64,000 bases of DNA from Vibrio cyclitrophicus (GCA_023206055.1 CP065366.1:2356001-2420000); one strand, 5' to 3'; counted from the stretch's first letter, positions 52,380-60,877 are shown. Numbers and translations are program-made. Notes: a model not told the origin generated them from the letters alone.

Positions 52380-53697
52380 TTGCTTGTACCTTTGCACCGA
52401 AATCGTTGATTGCCTGCCAATCTGGCTGAATAGCCTGATAGTCAGACTCTGAGTAACCTAAGCGCACGGCTTGGTCGACAACAATTCTGGCTAAATCAAA
52501 ATGGTGTGTGCGAGGGTGTGCTGCGAGGTAATCGCGTAACACAAGGCCAAGGTCAATTGGCGCGCCTTGCTGTTTGTGAGCTTTTAACATCTCTGCAATT
52601 CGTTCTGAAAGCAGATCATTCACTTGCTCAAATTCTTCGTACTCTACGTCGATCGGCGCTTGTCCCATCACTTCGTCATCACGAAGCACAAGCGCTTCAT
52701 CACGAAGATCGGTCAGCTTATCAGCATCGGCGTAGGTCAATAACCATGGCGCATCGAAGTAATCGGTAACCGACTGACGCAAGCGTTGGCTAAAGGCACG
52801 GTTTTTATCCATATCAATCGCGGTACGGATAAACTTGTGAACGTGGCGGTCGTAGCCGATCCACAAATCGATCGCTTGCTGACCCCAACTAGTGATTCGG
52901 TCAAGCTTCATCTGCAAGCCGAACAGGGTTTCGCCAACGAACTCGAGTTCATCGTCACCGTAAACAATTTCTTGAATATCGAGGATCTGTGTTTGCAGCT
53001 CATCACCCGCCGCTTGCAAGGTGTCTTGCAATTCTTTTAGCGTGGACGAGGTTTCTGAAAGCAAAGTTTCACAGTTGTTAATCGCCTCTCGCCAATCTTT
53101 GTTTAAAAGGTCGGCAATTTGCTGCTTAACGGTTTGCTGCTGCTCATCCATAACACGTTGGTTAAGATCGATCTGATCGAAAATTTCACCAACAGAATAC
53201 TTGAGCACGCCGTAAACGTTCTTTCTCCAATGTCCTGGAGTTCCGCCTTTCTGCGCAGCTTCAATAGCTTTAGCCATCTCGTCCGCAACCATAGAAAGCT
53301 GGATAGACAATTTTAATTTAGAGAACTGACGGTGACGTAAGTAATAATCTGAGATACCAATCGCTAATGGCGACAAACGGTAAATGCTCGCACCATCGGT
53401 GATTTCGCTAGTAAAGCGGCTAATCAGCTTCTGTTTAACCAACTCATTGATGGCGTTGTTGGCACGAAACGCAGACGCTTCGCCAGTATCTTCAAACAGT
53501 CGAGTGACAATAGTAAATGCATCGTGCAATTCACCCTCGCCCAACTCTTCATCGAACCTTTCATTGCTTAATACTGCGATAGCAATCAAAAATGCTAAGC
53601 GCTCTGGTGGCAAGTTTAATGAAAAATCATGCTGCTTGACCCAGCCCACCAACTCATCAATTGGCTGCTCTTCGGCAGTTTGAGTCATTTCACTCAT
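52360..53697 (-). CDS. mukF: Chromosome partition protein MukF
   Basis: 445 residues, the kleisin of MukBEF. An N-terminal winged-helix dimerisation domain (DELVGWVKQHDFSLNLPPERLAFLIAI in part), a central helical region and a C-terminal winged helix (DLGLVLRDYLAAHPRTHHFDLARIVVDQAVRLG in part) match the family; E. coli MukF has 440. It starts the three overlapping genes mukF-mukE-mukB; cmoM lies upstream in the same direction. Confidence 0.97.
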   Translation of the reverse strand: MSEMTQTAEEQPIDELVGWVKQHDFSLNLPPERLAFLIAIAVLSNERFDEELGEGELHDAFTIVTRLFEDTGEASAFRANNAINELVKQKLISRFTSEITDGASIYRLSPLAIGISDYYLRHRQFSKLKLSIQLSMVADEMAKAIEAAQKGGTPGHWRKNVYGVLKYSVGEIFDQIDLNQRVMDEQQQTVKQQIADLLNKDWREAINNCETLLSETSSTLKELQDTLQAAGDELQTQILDIQEIVYGDDELEFVGETLFGLQMKLDRITSWGQQAIDLWIGYDRHVHKFIRTAIDMDKNRAFSQRLRQSVTDYFDAPWLLTYADADKLTDLRDEALVLRDDEVMGQAPIDVEYEEFEQVNDLLSERIAEMLKAHKQQGAPIDLGLVLRDYLAAHPRTHHFDLARIVVDQAVRLGYSESDYQAIQPDWQAINDFGAKVQANVINKY

Positions 53698-53822
53698 TGT
53701 GGTTCCTGTTACTGTTTTTCGTAATATCGAACATGTTAGATATTACGCCTATTTCTTTATGACGCGGGCTTCTTACGATTGCATAGCGCATGTTGTGGCT
53801 TCTTTTACCACATTCACCGCTG

Positions 53823-54608
53823 CTATTGCGCAGGTTTTTGAGCCCAAACGTGAATATAACGGCCTAGTGACAGATATGGCTCTTGGCGGCATAGCTGTTT
53901 TTCCAGTTCCAATACATCTTCAAATTGGTAATCGCCCATGTACTCCATATTACCTATGTAGTCACTGAAAGAGCGAATGCCTGATTTACCACAGATTTCT
54001 AGACCAGCGTCTTCTATCCATTGATAAACCTCTTCCGGCTTCAAGCCTTTTTGTGGTTGCAGCTTAAACCGTTTTCGATGTGGCATCCCATTCAATACAT
54101 GAGGAATGTTGCCACAAATCACATTTTTCAGGACTAATCCGTGGTGGTTGTAAAACATTATCGAAGCAACACCACCCGGCTTTACTTGTTCCAGTAATAA
54201 ATCAAGCGCTTCTTTCGGGTTCGCTAACCACTCCATCACAGCATGAAACATCACAACATCGACTTTCTCATCGAGATGTTCTGCCACATTCTGAACAGGA
54301 GAATGGATAAAACGATACCGCTCTCGCAAACCTGCTTCGCTGATACTTTCTTCTGCTAGTTTCAGCATTTCAGAAGAGAGATCACACAGAGAAACGTTAT
54401 GCCCTAACGTCGCAATTTTTTGCGACATCTGTGCAAGACCTCCTCCGGCATCAAGAACATGCAAAGGTGAAGCTGATTGTTCAAATTTGCTCAAAGCTTG
54501 TTCTAAATCTTCCCATACGATGATCTGACGGATCTCTCCTTTGTCAGAGCCGTAAATATTTTTTGCAAATTTGTGGGCAATATCGTCGAAATTACGGTCT
54601 TCAGTCAC
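53823..54608 (-). CDS. cmoM: tRNA 5-carboxymethoxyuridine methyltransferase CmoM (SmtA)
   Basis: 261 residues, SAM-dependent methyltransferase: NFDDIAHKFAKNIYGSDKGEIR (in part), motif I VLDAGGGLAQMSQKIA, LCDLSSEMLKLAEE, VVMFHAVMEWLANPKEAL and YNHHGLVLKNV. It adds a methyl to cmo5U34 in a subset of tRNAs, after CmoA and CmoB, which are also in this window. Start GTG at 54608. Gene order cmoM-mukF-mukE-mukB is as in E. coli. Confidence 0.95.
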   Translation of the reverse strand: MTEDRNFDDIAHKFAKNIYGSDKGEIRQIIVWEDLEQALSKFEQSASPLHVLDAGGGLAQMSQKIATLGHNVSLCDLSSEMLKLAEESISEAGLRERYRFIHSPVQNVAEHLDEKVDVVMFHAVMEWLANPKEALDLLLEQVKPGGVASIMFYNHHGLVLKNVICGNIPHVLNGMPHRKRFKLQPQKGLKPEEVYQWIEDAGLEICGKSGIRSFSDYIGNMEYMGDYQFEDVLELEKQLCRQEPYLSLGRYIHVWAQKPAQ

Positions 54609-54723
54609 GGCTACTTGAGTTATTATGTCCTATCGTGCCTGCTATTCTGTCACAGGAATTTCAGGAATAAAGAGGCGATGTCTCTTTTTACTACTAAGTG
54701 ATGTTTTTTCGGACTATTCGGAT

Positions 54724-55575
54724 ATGTTTGAGCTGAAAAAAGTAGTGTCTTCGCTATTGATGCCACTGCCAGCAATGTTAATTCTCGCTTTTCTGGGTTT
54801 AGCCCTAGTGATGTTTACTACCAAAAGGAAGACTGGTTGCCTAATTACCCTTTCAGCCCTCTGTGGTATTTTCCTAATCGCTTTCCAGCCAGTTTCTAGC
54901 CAACTTTTAATGCCAATGGAAAGGCAACACACCGCTTTTTTACCAGTCGACGATACTGTCGATTACGTGATGGTGCTTGGAAGTGGTCATGTCGTTGACG
55001 ACCAGATCCCACCAACATCAGAGCTCAGCCGCACAGGTTTGATGCGTTTGAGTGAAGGGATTCGTATTCTACGTCTTTACCCTGGCGCCAAACTTATTTT
55101 GTCTGGCTATGGCGCTGGCACTGAAGTGAGTAACGCAAGAATGATGGCCAAGGTTGCCCTAGCCCTTGGTGTTGCAAAACCAGACATCATTTTACTTGAA
55201 ACAGCAAAAGACACGTGGGAAGAAGCTCGCCAAGCTGCCGCGTTTGTTAAAAACAAAAAGATGGTGTTGGTGACATCGGCTAGCCACATGACTCGTGCAT
55301 TGAATGAATTCCACGCTGCTGGCATGAAACCATTACCAGCCCCAACCAACTACCTTGCACAAGAAGGTGTTGTTGAGCCATGGAATAAGTACATGCCAAA
55401 AGCGCTTTACCTTGAACAGACTGAGCGGTACTGGCACGAAACCATGGGATTAGTTTGGCAAGATTTGCGTGATTGGCTTGATACAAGCGATGACGTTGTT
55501 GAAGAGCTGGTGATTCCAGAGGCTTCCAGCTTAGTTGAAGATGAAGGTGAAGTTTCTGCGGCCCAGCCTCAGTAA
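54724..55575 (+). CDS. elyC: Envelope biogenesis factor ElyC (DUF218)
   Basis: 283 residues from the ATG at 54724, which gives the ElyC N-terminus FELKKVVSSLLMPLPAMLIL; the 33-codon longer frame to 54625 has no counterpart. Two N-terminal helices are followed by a DUF218 domain: DYVMVLGSGHVVDDQIPPTS, GIRILRLYPGAKLILSGYGAG (in part), LETAKDTWEEARQAAAF and VTSASHMTRALNEFHAAGM (in part). It is needed in E. coli for envelope integrity at low temperature and for peptidoglycan/ECA balance. Divergent from cmoM, as in E. coli. Confidence 0.92.
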   Translation: MFELKKVVSSLLMPLPAMLILAFLGLALVMFTTKRKTGCLITLSALCGIFLIAFQPVSSQLLMPMERQHTAFLPVDDTVDYVMVLGSGHVVDDQIPPTSELSRTGLMRLSEGIRILRLYPGAKLILSGYGAGTEVSNARMMAKVALALGVAKPDIILLETAKDTWEEARQAAAFVKNKKMVLVTSASHMTRALNEFHAAGMKPLPAPTNYLAQEGVVEPWNKYMPKALYLEQTERYWHETMGLVWQDLRDWLDTSDDVVEELVIPEASSLVEDEGEVSAAQPQ

Positions 55576-55664
55576 CCCATCTAATATTTAAACCCATGTT
55601 GAGCAGACAGATTCGCCAAGTATTTGTAGATTCTCTGTTCGTTAACAATAAACGCTGAGTAATA

Positions 55665-55699
55665 AAAAAGCCGAGACATCAATGATGTCTCGGCTTTTT
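55665..55699. terminator. Bidirectional terminator between elyC and torR
   Basis: AAAAAGCCGAGACATC (55665-55680) and GATGTCTCGGCTTTTT (55684-55699) form a perfect 16-bp stem with a 3-base loop, with A/T tails on both sides. Confidence 0.93.
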
Positions 55700-55741
55700 T
55701 ACGTTTAAATGTCGTTGTTGATTAATTACCCCCTAAAGGAA

Positions 55742-56455
55742 TCAATCACCAGCGAACATGTATCCTTCACCGTGAACCGTCACAAAGATTTGTGGATTCT
55801 TAGGATCGAACTCCATTTTTGCACGCATACGACGAATCAGTACGTCGATAGTACGGTCATTAGGCGCGTCCACTCGATGGCTGATCATATTGAGAATACG
55901 TTCACGGCTTAATACTTGGTTAGGGTAAGAAGACAAAGCCACTAGCAGTTCGTATTCTGCTTTAGTCAGTTTCACCGGTTCGCCGTTTTTGCTTAACGCG
56001 CGACGAGGGATATCAAACGTCCACTCACCAAAACGAACTACAGACTCATCTGATGTTTCTTCTACTGCGCCCGCTGCTGTTTTACGAGCAGCAGAGATAC
56101 GCCAAAGTAGGTTCTTAACTCGAACTAATAACTCGCGAAGTTCGAAGGGTTTAGTAACGTAATCGTCAGCGCCCATTTCAAGGCCAACGATTTTGTCGAT
56201 GCTATCCGTGCGTCCAGTAACTAAAATAATTCCAATGTCTGATTGACTGCGTAATTCGCGAGTTAGCATCAATCCATCTTCGCCTGGTAAGTTGATGTCC
56301 AGCATAATGAGGTCAACGTTGTTTTCTTCTAACACGTTTCTCATTTGAGCGCCGCTTTCTGCTTCGCTCACTGTGTAACCCTCGTTCTGGAAGTATCCAA
56401 CCAGTTTACTGCGGGTTACCACATCATCTTCTACGACTAATACGTGATAGCTCAT
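55742..56455 (-). CDS. torR: Two-component response regulator TorR
   Basis: 237 residues, OmpR family. The receiver has VVEDDVVTRSKL, phospho-acceptor Asp in LIMLDINLPGEDGLML and GADDYVTKPFELRELLVRVKNLLWRI (in part), closer to TorR than to ArcA (which has TKPFNPRELTIRARNLL). The C-terminal winged helix has KLTKAEYELLVAL and DRTIDVLIRRMRAKM. TorR activates trimethylamine N-oxide respiration with TorS. It is divergent from torD; torS, torT and torCA are not in the window. A possible TorR box lies between them. Confidence 0.9.
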   Translation of the reverse strand: MSYHVLVVEDDVVTRSKLVGYFQNEGYTVSEAESGAQMRNVLEENNVDLIMLDINLPGEDGLMLTRELRSQSDIGIILVTGRTDSIDKIVGLEMGADDYVTKPFELRELLVRVKNLLWRISAARKTAAGAVEETSDESVVRFGEWTFDIPRRALSKNGEPVKLTKAEYELLVALSSYPNQVLSRERILNMISHRVDAPNDRTIDVLIRRMRAKMEFDPKNPQIFVTVHGEGYMFAGD

Positions 56456-56494
56456 CTACACCACTTTTCTTATTTAATAGTTTCAGTGACTATT

Positions 56495-56504
56495 CTATTC
56501 ATAA
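56495..56504. promoter_or_regulatory. Possible TorR box
   Basis: CTATTCATAA matches 8 of 10 positions of the E. coli TorR decamer CTGTTCATAT. It lies 40 bases upstream of the torR start in the torR-torD gap. One weak copy only, so low confidence. Confidence 0.3.
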
Positions 56505-56740
56505 CTAGTAACAATTCTAGTGGTACAGAAGATAAAAGCCAGAAACATGGATTTTTTTTGATACAAGACAATCTTAAACCTTGCTATTTATCGTCCATCG
56601 CAATTCAATATAGGCATTACGACTAACGAGTGACTTTGCGTTTCGCAAATAACCTTGTTATTCAGCCTTGGTGTGCTTATGCCCAAGTAGCTTCAAGATG
56701 CATATAAGTAACATCACAAGACTAAGTCAGGATCTAACAA

Positions 56741-57388
56741 ATGAAAGATACGAAAGCGTTCAACGAGCAAAGAGCAGAAATTTACTGGTGGTTATCAAGC
56801 TTATTCGCCAAAGAGCTCTCTCAAGAAGAACTCGATCACTACCACTCTGTTGAAATTCGTTCTTTCCTTTCTGGTTTAGGTTCGAATGAAGCTCTAAAGC
56901 CTTCGATTGATAAGCTTGTTGACGCATTGAACCGTCTACAAACACGTGAAGATGCTCAACTGGAACTGTCCGCTGACTTCTGCGATCTTTTCTTGAAGAC
57001 AGACAAACATGGTGCTTTACCTTACGCTTCAATGTACATCGGCGAAACAGGTCTATTGAACGATAAGCCAGCTAAAGACATGGAAGACATCATGGCTAAG
57101 CACAACTTAATCGTGAACCAAGACTTAAAAGAACCTGCAGATCACATTGCTATCGAACTCGATTTCCTTGGTAACCTAATCATCCGTTCAAATGAAACTG
57201 AGCTTGAAGAAGAATTAGAGAAATCGTTCGTCATTCAACAGCAGTTTATCGAGCAGCAACTACTTACTTGGTTGCCTAAGTTTAATGCGAAATGTCATGA
57301 CGTTGACCAGTTTGGTTTCTACGCTTCGGTCTCGTCTTTGCTACTCGCATTTTGCAATTTAGACACTCAATATTTATCTGGTGAATAA
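56741..57388 (+). CDS. torD: TorD-family molybdoenzyme chaperone
   Basis: 215 residues, all-helical: EQRAEIYWWLSSLFAKELSQEEL (in part), SADFCDLFLKTDKHGALPYAS (in part), YIGETGLLNDKPAKDMEDIM (in part) and EPADHIAIELDFLG, which is the conserved E-P-x-D-H motif of TorD/DmsD chaperones. It binds the Tat signal of TMAO reductase TorA and helps insert molybdenum cofactor. AGGA is 8 bases before the ATG. TorR next door supports TMAO respiration as its job, though torA is elsewhere. Confidence 0.9.
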   Translation: MKDTKAFNEQRAEIYWWLSSLFAKELSQEELDHYHSVEIRSFLSGLGSNEALKPSIDKLVDALNRLQTREDAQLELSADFCDLFLKTDKHGALPYASMYIGETGLLNDKPAKDMEDIMAKHNLIVNQDLKEPADHIAIELDFLGNLIIRSNETELEEELEKSFVIQQQFIEQQLLTWLPKFNAKCHDVDQFGFYASVSSLLLAFCNLDTQYLSGE

Positions 57389-57430
57389 GTTCGCCCAACG
57401 ACTAGGTAAATAAATTCAGTAGAATGTGAC

Positions 57431-57456
57431 AATTCACCCGGATTTCTGGGTGAATT
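57431..57456 (+). terminator. Hairpin after torD
   Basis: AATTCACCC (57431-57439) and GGGTGAATT (57448-57456) form a perfect 9-bp stem with an 8-base loop, 43 bases after the torD stop. The following DNA (ATATTGCG) has few T, so termination may be weak. Confidence 0.5.
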
Positions 57457-57493
57457 ATATTGCGAGTAATTTCTAGTCAGTCTAAAATTGTGA

Positions 57494-57599
57494 CCGCAAA
57501 CGATAAAATATGAAACATTCACGAAATGCTATGCTTACTTTAAGTTCAGAGCATTTCGGTGTTAAGACAAGCCGCTCAATAGCGGTTTTTTGTTTTTTA
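57494..57599 (+). ncRNA. Structured RNA (leader or small RNA) upstream of purR
   Basis: CCGCAAACGATAAAAT (57494-57509) resembles a half PUR box. Then a stem CGAAATGC (57522-57529) / GCATTTCG (57551-57558) and a terminator stem CCGCT (57572-57576) / AGCGG (57581-57585) followed by TTTTTTGTTTTTT. The terminator is 107 bases before purR and 183 after torD. It may be an attenuator in the purR leader or a stand-alone small RNA. A further stem AAGTAGC/GCTACTT at about 57645-57665 lies nearer to purR. Confidence 0.45.
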
Positions 57600-57705
57600 G
57601 CACTTTAGTACCCAAAGAGCCCTACAAATTTAAGCTCTTAGTTAAGTAGCTTAACGGCTACTTTATTCCGTACTTTGGGAAAGTAGCTTCTAATAGGATA
57701 AAACC

Positions 57706-58710
57706 ATGGCCACTATAAAAGATGTCGCTCGCTTAGCCGGCGTATCAACAACCACCGTTTCTCACGTAATCAATAAAACTCGCTTTGTTGCAGAAGCAAC
57801 TCAAGAAAAAGTAAACAAAGCCGTAGATGAACTGAACTATGCACCAAGTGCTGTTGCTCGTAGCTTGAAATGTAATACAACACGCACTATCGGCATGCTA
57901 GTGACTCAATCAACTAATCTATTCTTCTCTGAAGTTATCGATGGTGTTGAGAGCTACTGCTACCGTCAGGGTTATACTTTGATCCTGTGTAATACGGGTG
58001 GTATCTATGAAAAGCAACGTGACTACATTCGAATGCTTGCAGAGAAACGTGTAGATGGCATCTTAGTTATGTGTTCTGACTTAACCGAAGAACTAAGACA
58101 GATGTTAGACCGTCACGCTGACATCCCTAAAGTTATCATGGACTGGGGCCCAGAGAGCTCTCAGGCTGATAAGATCATCGATAACTCCGAAGAAGGTGGC
58201 TACCTAGCGACCAAATACCTTATTGAACGCGGTCACTCTAAGATTGCATGTTTAAGTGGCCACTTAGACAAAGCAGCATGCGTTGAACGTATTGCCGGTT
58301 ACAAACGCGCACTTAACGAAGCTAAGATTTCTGCCGATGAGAATATGATCATTGAAGGCAACTTCGAGTGCGATACGGCTGTTCTTGCTGCAGAACAAAT
58401 CGTTGAGATGGAAGATCGTCCAACGGCGGTATTCTGCTTTAACGATACAATGGCACTTGGCCTAATGAGCCGCCTGCAAGAAAAAGGCATTCGCATTCCT
58501 GAAGACATCTCAGTGATCGGTTACGACAACATCGAACTGGCTGAATACTTTTCTCCGCCGTTAACGACCGTTCACCAACCAAAGCGTCGTGTTGGTAAAA
58601 ATGCATTCGAAATTCTATTAGAGCGCATCAAAGACAAAGACCACGAAAAACGCGTCTTCGAAATGCACCCTGAGATTGTTGAACGAAGTACAGTTAAAAC
58701 GTTAAATTAA
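57706..58710 (+). CDS. purR: Purine biosynthesis repressor PurR
   Basis: 334 residues, LacI family. The helix-turn-helix TIKDVARLAGVSTTTVSHVIN and hinge NYAPSAVARSLK are nearly as in E. coli PurR. The periplasmic-binding-protein-like domain binds hypoxanthine/guanine: TKYLIERGHSKIACLSG, CFNDTMALGLMSRLQEKGIRIPEDISVIGYDN (in part) and FSPPLTTVHQPK. It represses purine genes. Its own region has a partial PUR-like sequence upstream. A strong terminator follows. Confidence 0.95.
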   Translation: MATIKDVARLAGVSTTTVSHVINKTRFVAEATQEKVNKAVDELNYAPSAVARSLKCNTTRTIGMLVTQSTNLFFSEVIDGVESYCYRQGYTLILCNTGGIYEKQRDYIRMLAEKRVDGILVMCSDLTEELRQMLDRHADIPKVIMDWGPESSQADKIIDNSEEGGYLATKYLIERGHSKIACLSGHLDKAACVERIAGYKRALNEAKISADENMIIEGNFECDTAVLAAEQIVEMEDRPTAVFCFNDTMALGLMSRLQEKGIRIPEDISVIGYDNIELAEYFSPPLTTVHQPKRRVGKNAFEILLERIKDKDHEKRVFEMHPEIVERSTVKTLN

Positions 58711-58735
58711 TTGAAAATTCGAGTTTAATCTTATC

Positions 58736-58763
58736 AAGCGCACCTTTAGGTGCGCTTTTTTTA
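58736..58763 (+). terminator. purR terminator
   Basis: AAGCGCACC (58736-58744) and GGTGCGCTT (58749-58757), perfect 9-bp stem with a 4-base loop, followed by a run of T. Confidence 0.93.
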
Positions 58764-58880
58764 TCAGCAACTATAATGAACCTTCATGCATAAATGAAAG
58801 ATCATTAATTGAAGCAATATCACATTTTGAAATATCAAGTGTGAGCTTCATTCAACAAAAACTTTATTCTATTTAATCAG

Positions 58881-58968
58881 TCACGCACAGGGCAAACCAC
58901 TCGAAAGAGTGAGACGCAAAGCTTCCGGCCTAAACCACTCGTTGGTATGGTAGCGGGGTTACCGATGG
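58881..58968 (+). promoter_or_regulatory. c-di-GMP-I (GEMM) riboswitch upstream of tfoY
   Basis: The segment reads CACGCACAGGGCAAACC (58882-58898), ACTCGAAAGAGTG closing a GAAA tetraloop (58899-58911), GACGCAAAGC (58913-58922), TTCCGGCCTAAACCA (58923-58937, tetraloop receptor arm), a variable stem, and GGTAGCGGGGTTACCGATGG (58949-58968). This is the conserved core of class I c-di-GMP riboswitches, very close to the V. cholerae Vc2 aptamer. A 125-base expression platform leads to the tfoY ATG. In V. cholerae this aptamer stands before the same gene. Confidence 0.97.
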
Positions 58969-59093
58969 CAAAATGCAGTAACTACTAATAATTTAGTAAT
59001 TTACGGCTTATTGACAATTTAATTGCAACATTTTGCTAATCTCTCGGACCTGCTTATTTGGTGGCGTAGTTCAAATACACCGAGATAAATAAC

Positions 59094-59684
59094 ATGGATA
59101 AACCGATACTAAAGGACTCGATGAAGTTATTTGAGTCCCTAGGAAAAATAAAATCACGCTCAATGTTTGGTGGCTTCGGTCTTTTTGCTGATGACACTAT
59201 GTTTGCTCTGGTTGTAAATGACCAGTTGCACATACGCGCAGACAAAGGCACAACGAAACAATTCGAACAACAAGGGTTCCAACCGTACGTCTACAAAAAA
59301 CGTGGTTTCCCTGTCGTTACTAAATATTTCGCTCTACCTGAAGGCCTATGGCAAGACCAAGAGAAAATCTTGCAGCTTGCAACCACGTCTTTAGGTTTTG
59401 CTAAAGAAGAAAAAGCTGAGCAGTCTTCTGCTAAGCCGACCCGACTCAAAGATCTGCCTAACCTTCGACTCGCTACCGAGCGTATGTTGAAAAAGGCAGG
59501 GATCGATTCTGTAGAACGTTTATATGAATCTGGCTCTGTAAACGCATTTAACGCCATCAAAGAATCGCATGCGTCTTCTGTCAGTATTGAACTACTTTGG
59601 GCGCTAGAAGGCGCGATCAATGGTACACATTGGTCTGTTATACCGCAGCAGCGTCGAGAAGAGCTTATCAATCGCGTCAATTAA
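59094..59684 (+). CDS. tfoY: TfoX/Sxy-family regulator TfoY
   Basis: 196 residues with the N-terminal TfoX domain (KSRSMFGGFGLFADDTMFALV in part, LHIRADKG, YVYKKRGFPVVTKYF) and C-terminal TfoX domain (LKDLPNLRLATERMLKKAGI, ELLWALEGAINGTHWSVI in part). The riboswitch upstream and the family member's length identify it as TfoY rather than the competence regulator TfoX. In V. cholerae TfoY promotes motility and type VI secretion when c-di-GMP is low. It is monocistronic with a terminator at 59714. Confidence 0.9.
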   Translation: MDKPILKDSMKLFESLGKIKSRSMFGGFGLFADDTMFALVVNDQLHIRADKGTTKQFEQQGFQPYVYKKRGFPVVTKYFALPEGLWQDQEKILQLATTSLGFAKEEKAEQSSAKPTRLKDLPNLRLATERMLKKAGIDSVERLYESGSVNAFNAIKESHASSVSIELLWALEGAINGTHWSVIPQQRREELINRVN

Positions 59685-59713
59685 CATTGTCAGTGCAAAC
59701 TATATACATAACT

Positions 59714-59740
59714 AAGCCGCATTTATTGCGGCTTTTTTTA
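59714..59740 (+). terminator. tfoY terminator
   Basis: AAGCCGCA (59714-59721) and TGCGGCTT (59727-59734), perfect 8-bp stem with a 5-base loop, followed by TTTTTATAT. Confidence 0.93.
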
Positions 59741-59814
59741 TATCTGTTGAAAGTTAATCTATGCTTTGCCTGTCTATACTATCGGTATGCATTGAAAATT
59801 TAGAGGAAGTATCA

Positions 59815-60495
59815 ATGAGTAAGAAAATGATATTGGGTATTGTGTTGGTCGTGACCATCGTGTTGTTAGGCGTCAATTTCGGCCAGTACTTAACGCTTGA
59901 GAATGCTAAAGCCCAACAAGCTGTGTTAAATGACTACATTGACAGTAACTTTATTGCGGCTGCCGCTATCTATTTTGTCGCATATGTAATGATTACGGCT
60001 TTCTCTATTCCTGGTGCTGCTGTTGTGACCCTATTAGGCGCCGCACTATTTGGCTTCTGGAACAGTTTGCTACTGGTATCTTTCGCAAGTGCCATCGGTG
60101 CTACTTTAGCCTTCTTAAGTAGCCGTTACCTGTTGCGTGACTGGATCCAAACCAAATTTGGTGACAAGTTAGCGACGATTAACAAGGGCGTAGAAAAAGA
60201 CGGGGCATTTTACTTATTCTCGCTTCGCCTAATTCCTGTATTCCCGTTTTTCCTTATCAATCTACTGATGGGTTTAACCCCAATGTCAGTTTCTCGTTAC
60301 TACATTACGAGCCAAATAGGCATGCTACCTGGTACGGCTGTTTTCTTGAATGCTGGTACTCAACTCGCAGAAATTGATTCACTTTCGGGCATCGTCTCCC
60401 CTTCAGTACTATTGTCATTTGCGTTATTGGGGATATTCCCAATTGTTGCTAAATGGTTGATGAGTAAGTTTCGCTCAGCACCTGTGGCTGACTAA
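59815..60495 (+). CDS. TVP38/TMEM64 family (DedA-like) membrane protein
   Basis: 226 residues from the ATG at 59815, with GAGGAAG 7 bases upstream; the frame extends to 59761 but without a ribosome site. About five or six hydrophobic segments and the SNARE-associated/VTT domain: VMITAFSIPGAAVVTLLGAALFG (in part), GATLAFLSSRYLLRDW, FSLRLIPVFPFFLINLLMGLTPM (in part) and TSQIGMLPGTAVFLNAGTQL. DedA/VTT proteins are now thought to flip lipids or couple to proton force in membrane homeostasis; the substrate is unknown. Confidence 0.85.
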   Translation: MSKKMILGIVLVVTIVLLGVNFGQYLTLENAKAQQAVLNDYIDSNFIAAAAIYFVAYVMITAFSIPGAAVVTLLGAALFGFWNSLLLVSFASAIGATLAFLSSRYLLRDWIQTKFGDKLATINKGVEKDGAFYLFSLRLIPVFPFFLINLLMGLTPMSVSRYYITSQIGMLPGTAVFLNAGTQLAEIDSLSGIVSPSVLLSFALLGIFPIVAKWLMSKFRSAPVAD

Positions 60496-60559
60496 CGTAT
60501 ATAACTGAATAATTTATAATAGCTAAATAACACAGTTAGCCGAATAAGGTTCTATTTCA

Positions 60560-60877
60560 ATGAAAATCTTCAGTGCATCGAATCCAACAGAAGCTCATAT
60601 CATCTGTGGATTGTTAGAAAGCGAGAATATTGCCTGTGAAGTCCGTGGTGAGGGGTTGTTCGGATTGAAAGGGGAAATCCCATTCACTGAAGAAACTGAC
60701 CCTTACGTATGGTTATATGAGCCAGAATTGGCCAGTAAAGCTCGCATGCTCGTCAATGACTACCAAAAGCAGCAAGATTCGATCATCTATGAAGAGTGGC
60801 GTTGTGGTGAGTGTCATGAAGTCAACGAAGCGCAATTCGGCTCTTGTTGGCAGTGCGGCGCTGCTTCACCCGATTAG
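60560..60877 (+). CDS. DUF2007 protein with C-terminal zinc ribbon
   Basis: 105 residues. The N-terminal part (KIFSASNPTEAHIICGLLESENI in part, VWLYEPELASKARML) is the DUF2007 fold, a small ferredoxin-like domain of unknown role related to PII-type folds. The C-terminus has two CxxC pairs (WRCGECHEVN and SCWQCGA) forming a likely zinc ribbon. It follows the TVP38 gene after 64 bases and may share its transcript. Confidence 0.8.
   Translation: MKIFSASNPTEAHIICGLLESENIACEVRGEGLFGLKGEIPFTEETDPYVWLYEPELASKARMLVNDYQKQQDSIIYEEWRCGECHEVNEAQFGSCWQCGAASPD

Noticed and set aside
54625..54723. Upstream start for elyC
   Set aside because: No homology and no ribosome site; family N-terminus begins at 54724.
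55742..56455. Identification as ArcA
   Set aside because: The receiver end (TKPFELRELLVRVKNLLWRI) and the neighbouring torD match TorR, not ArcA.
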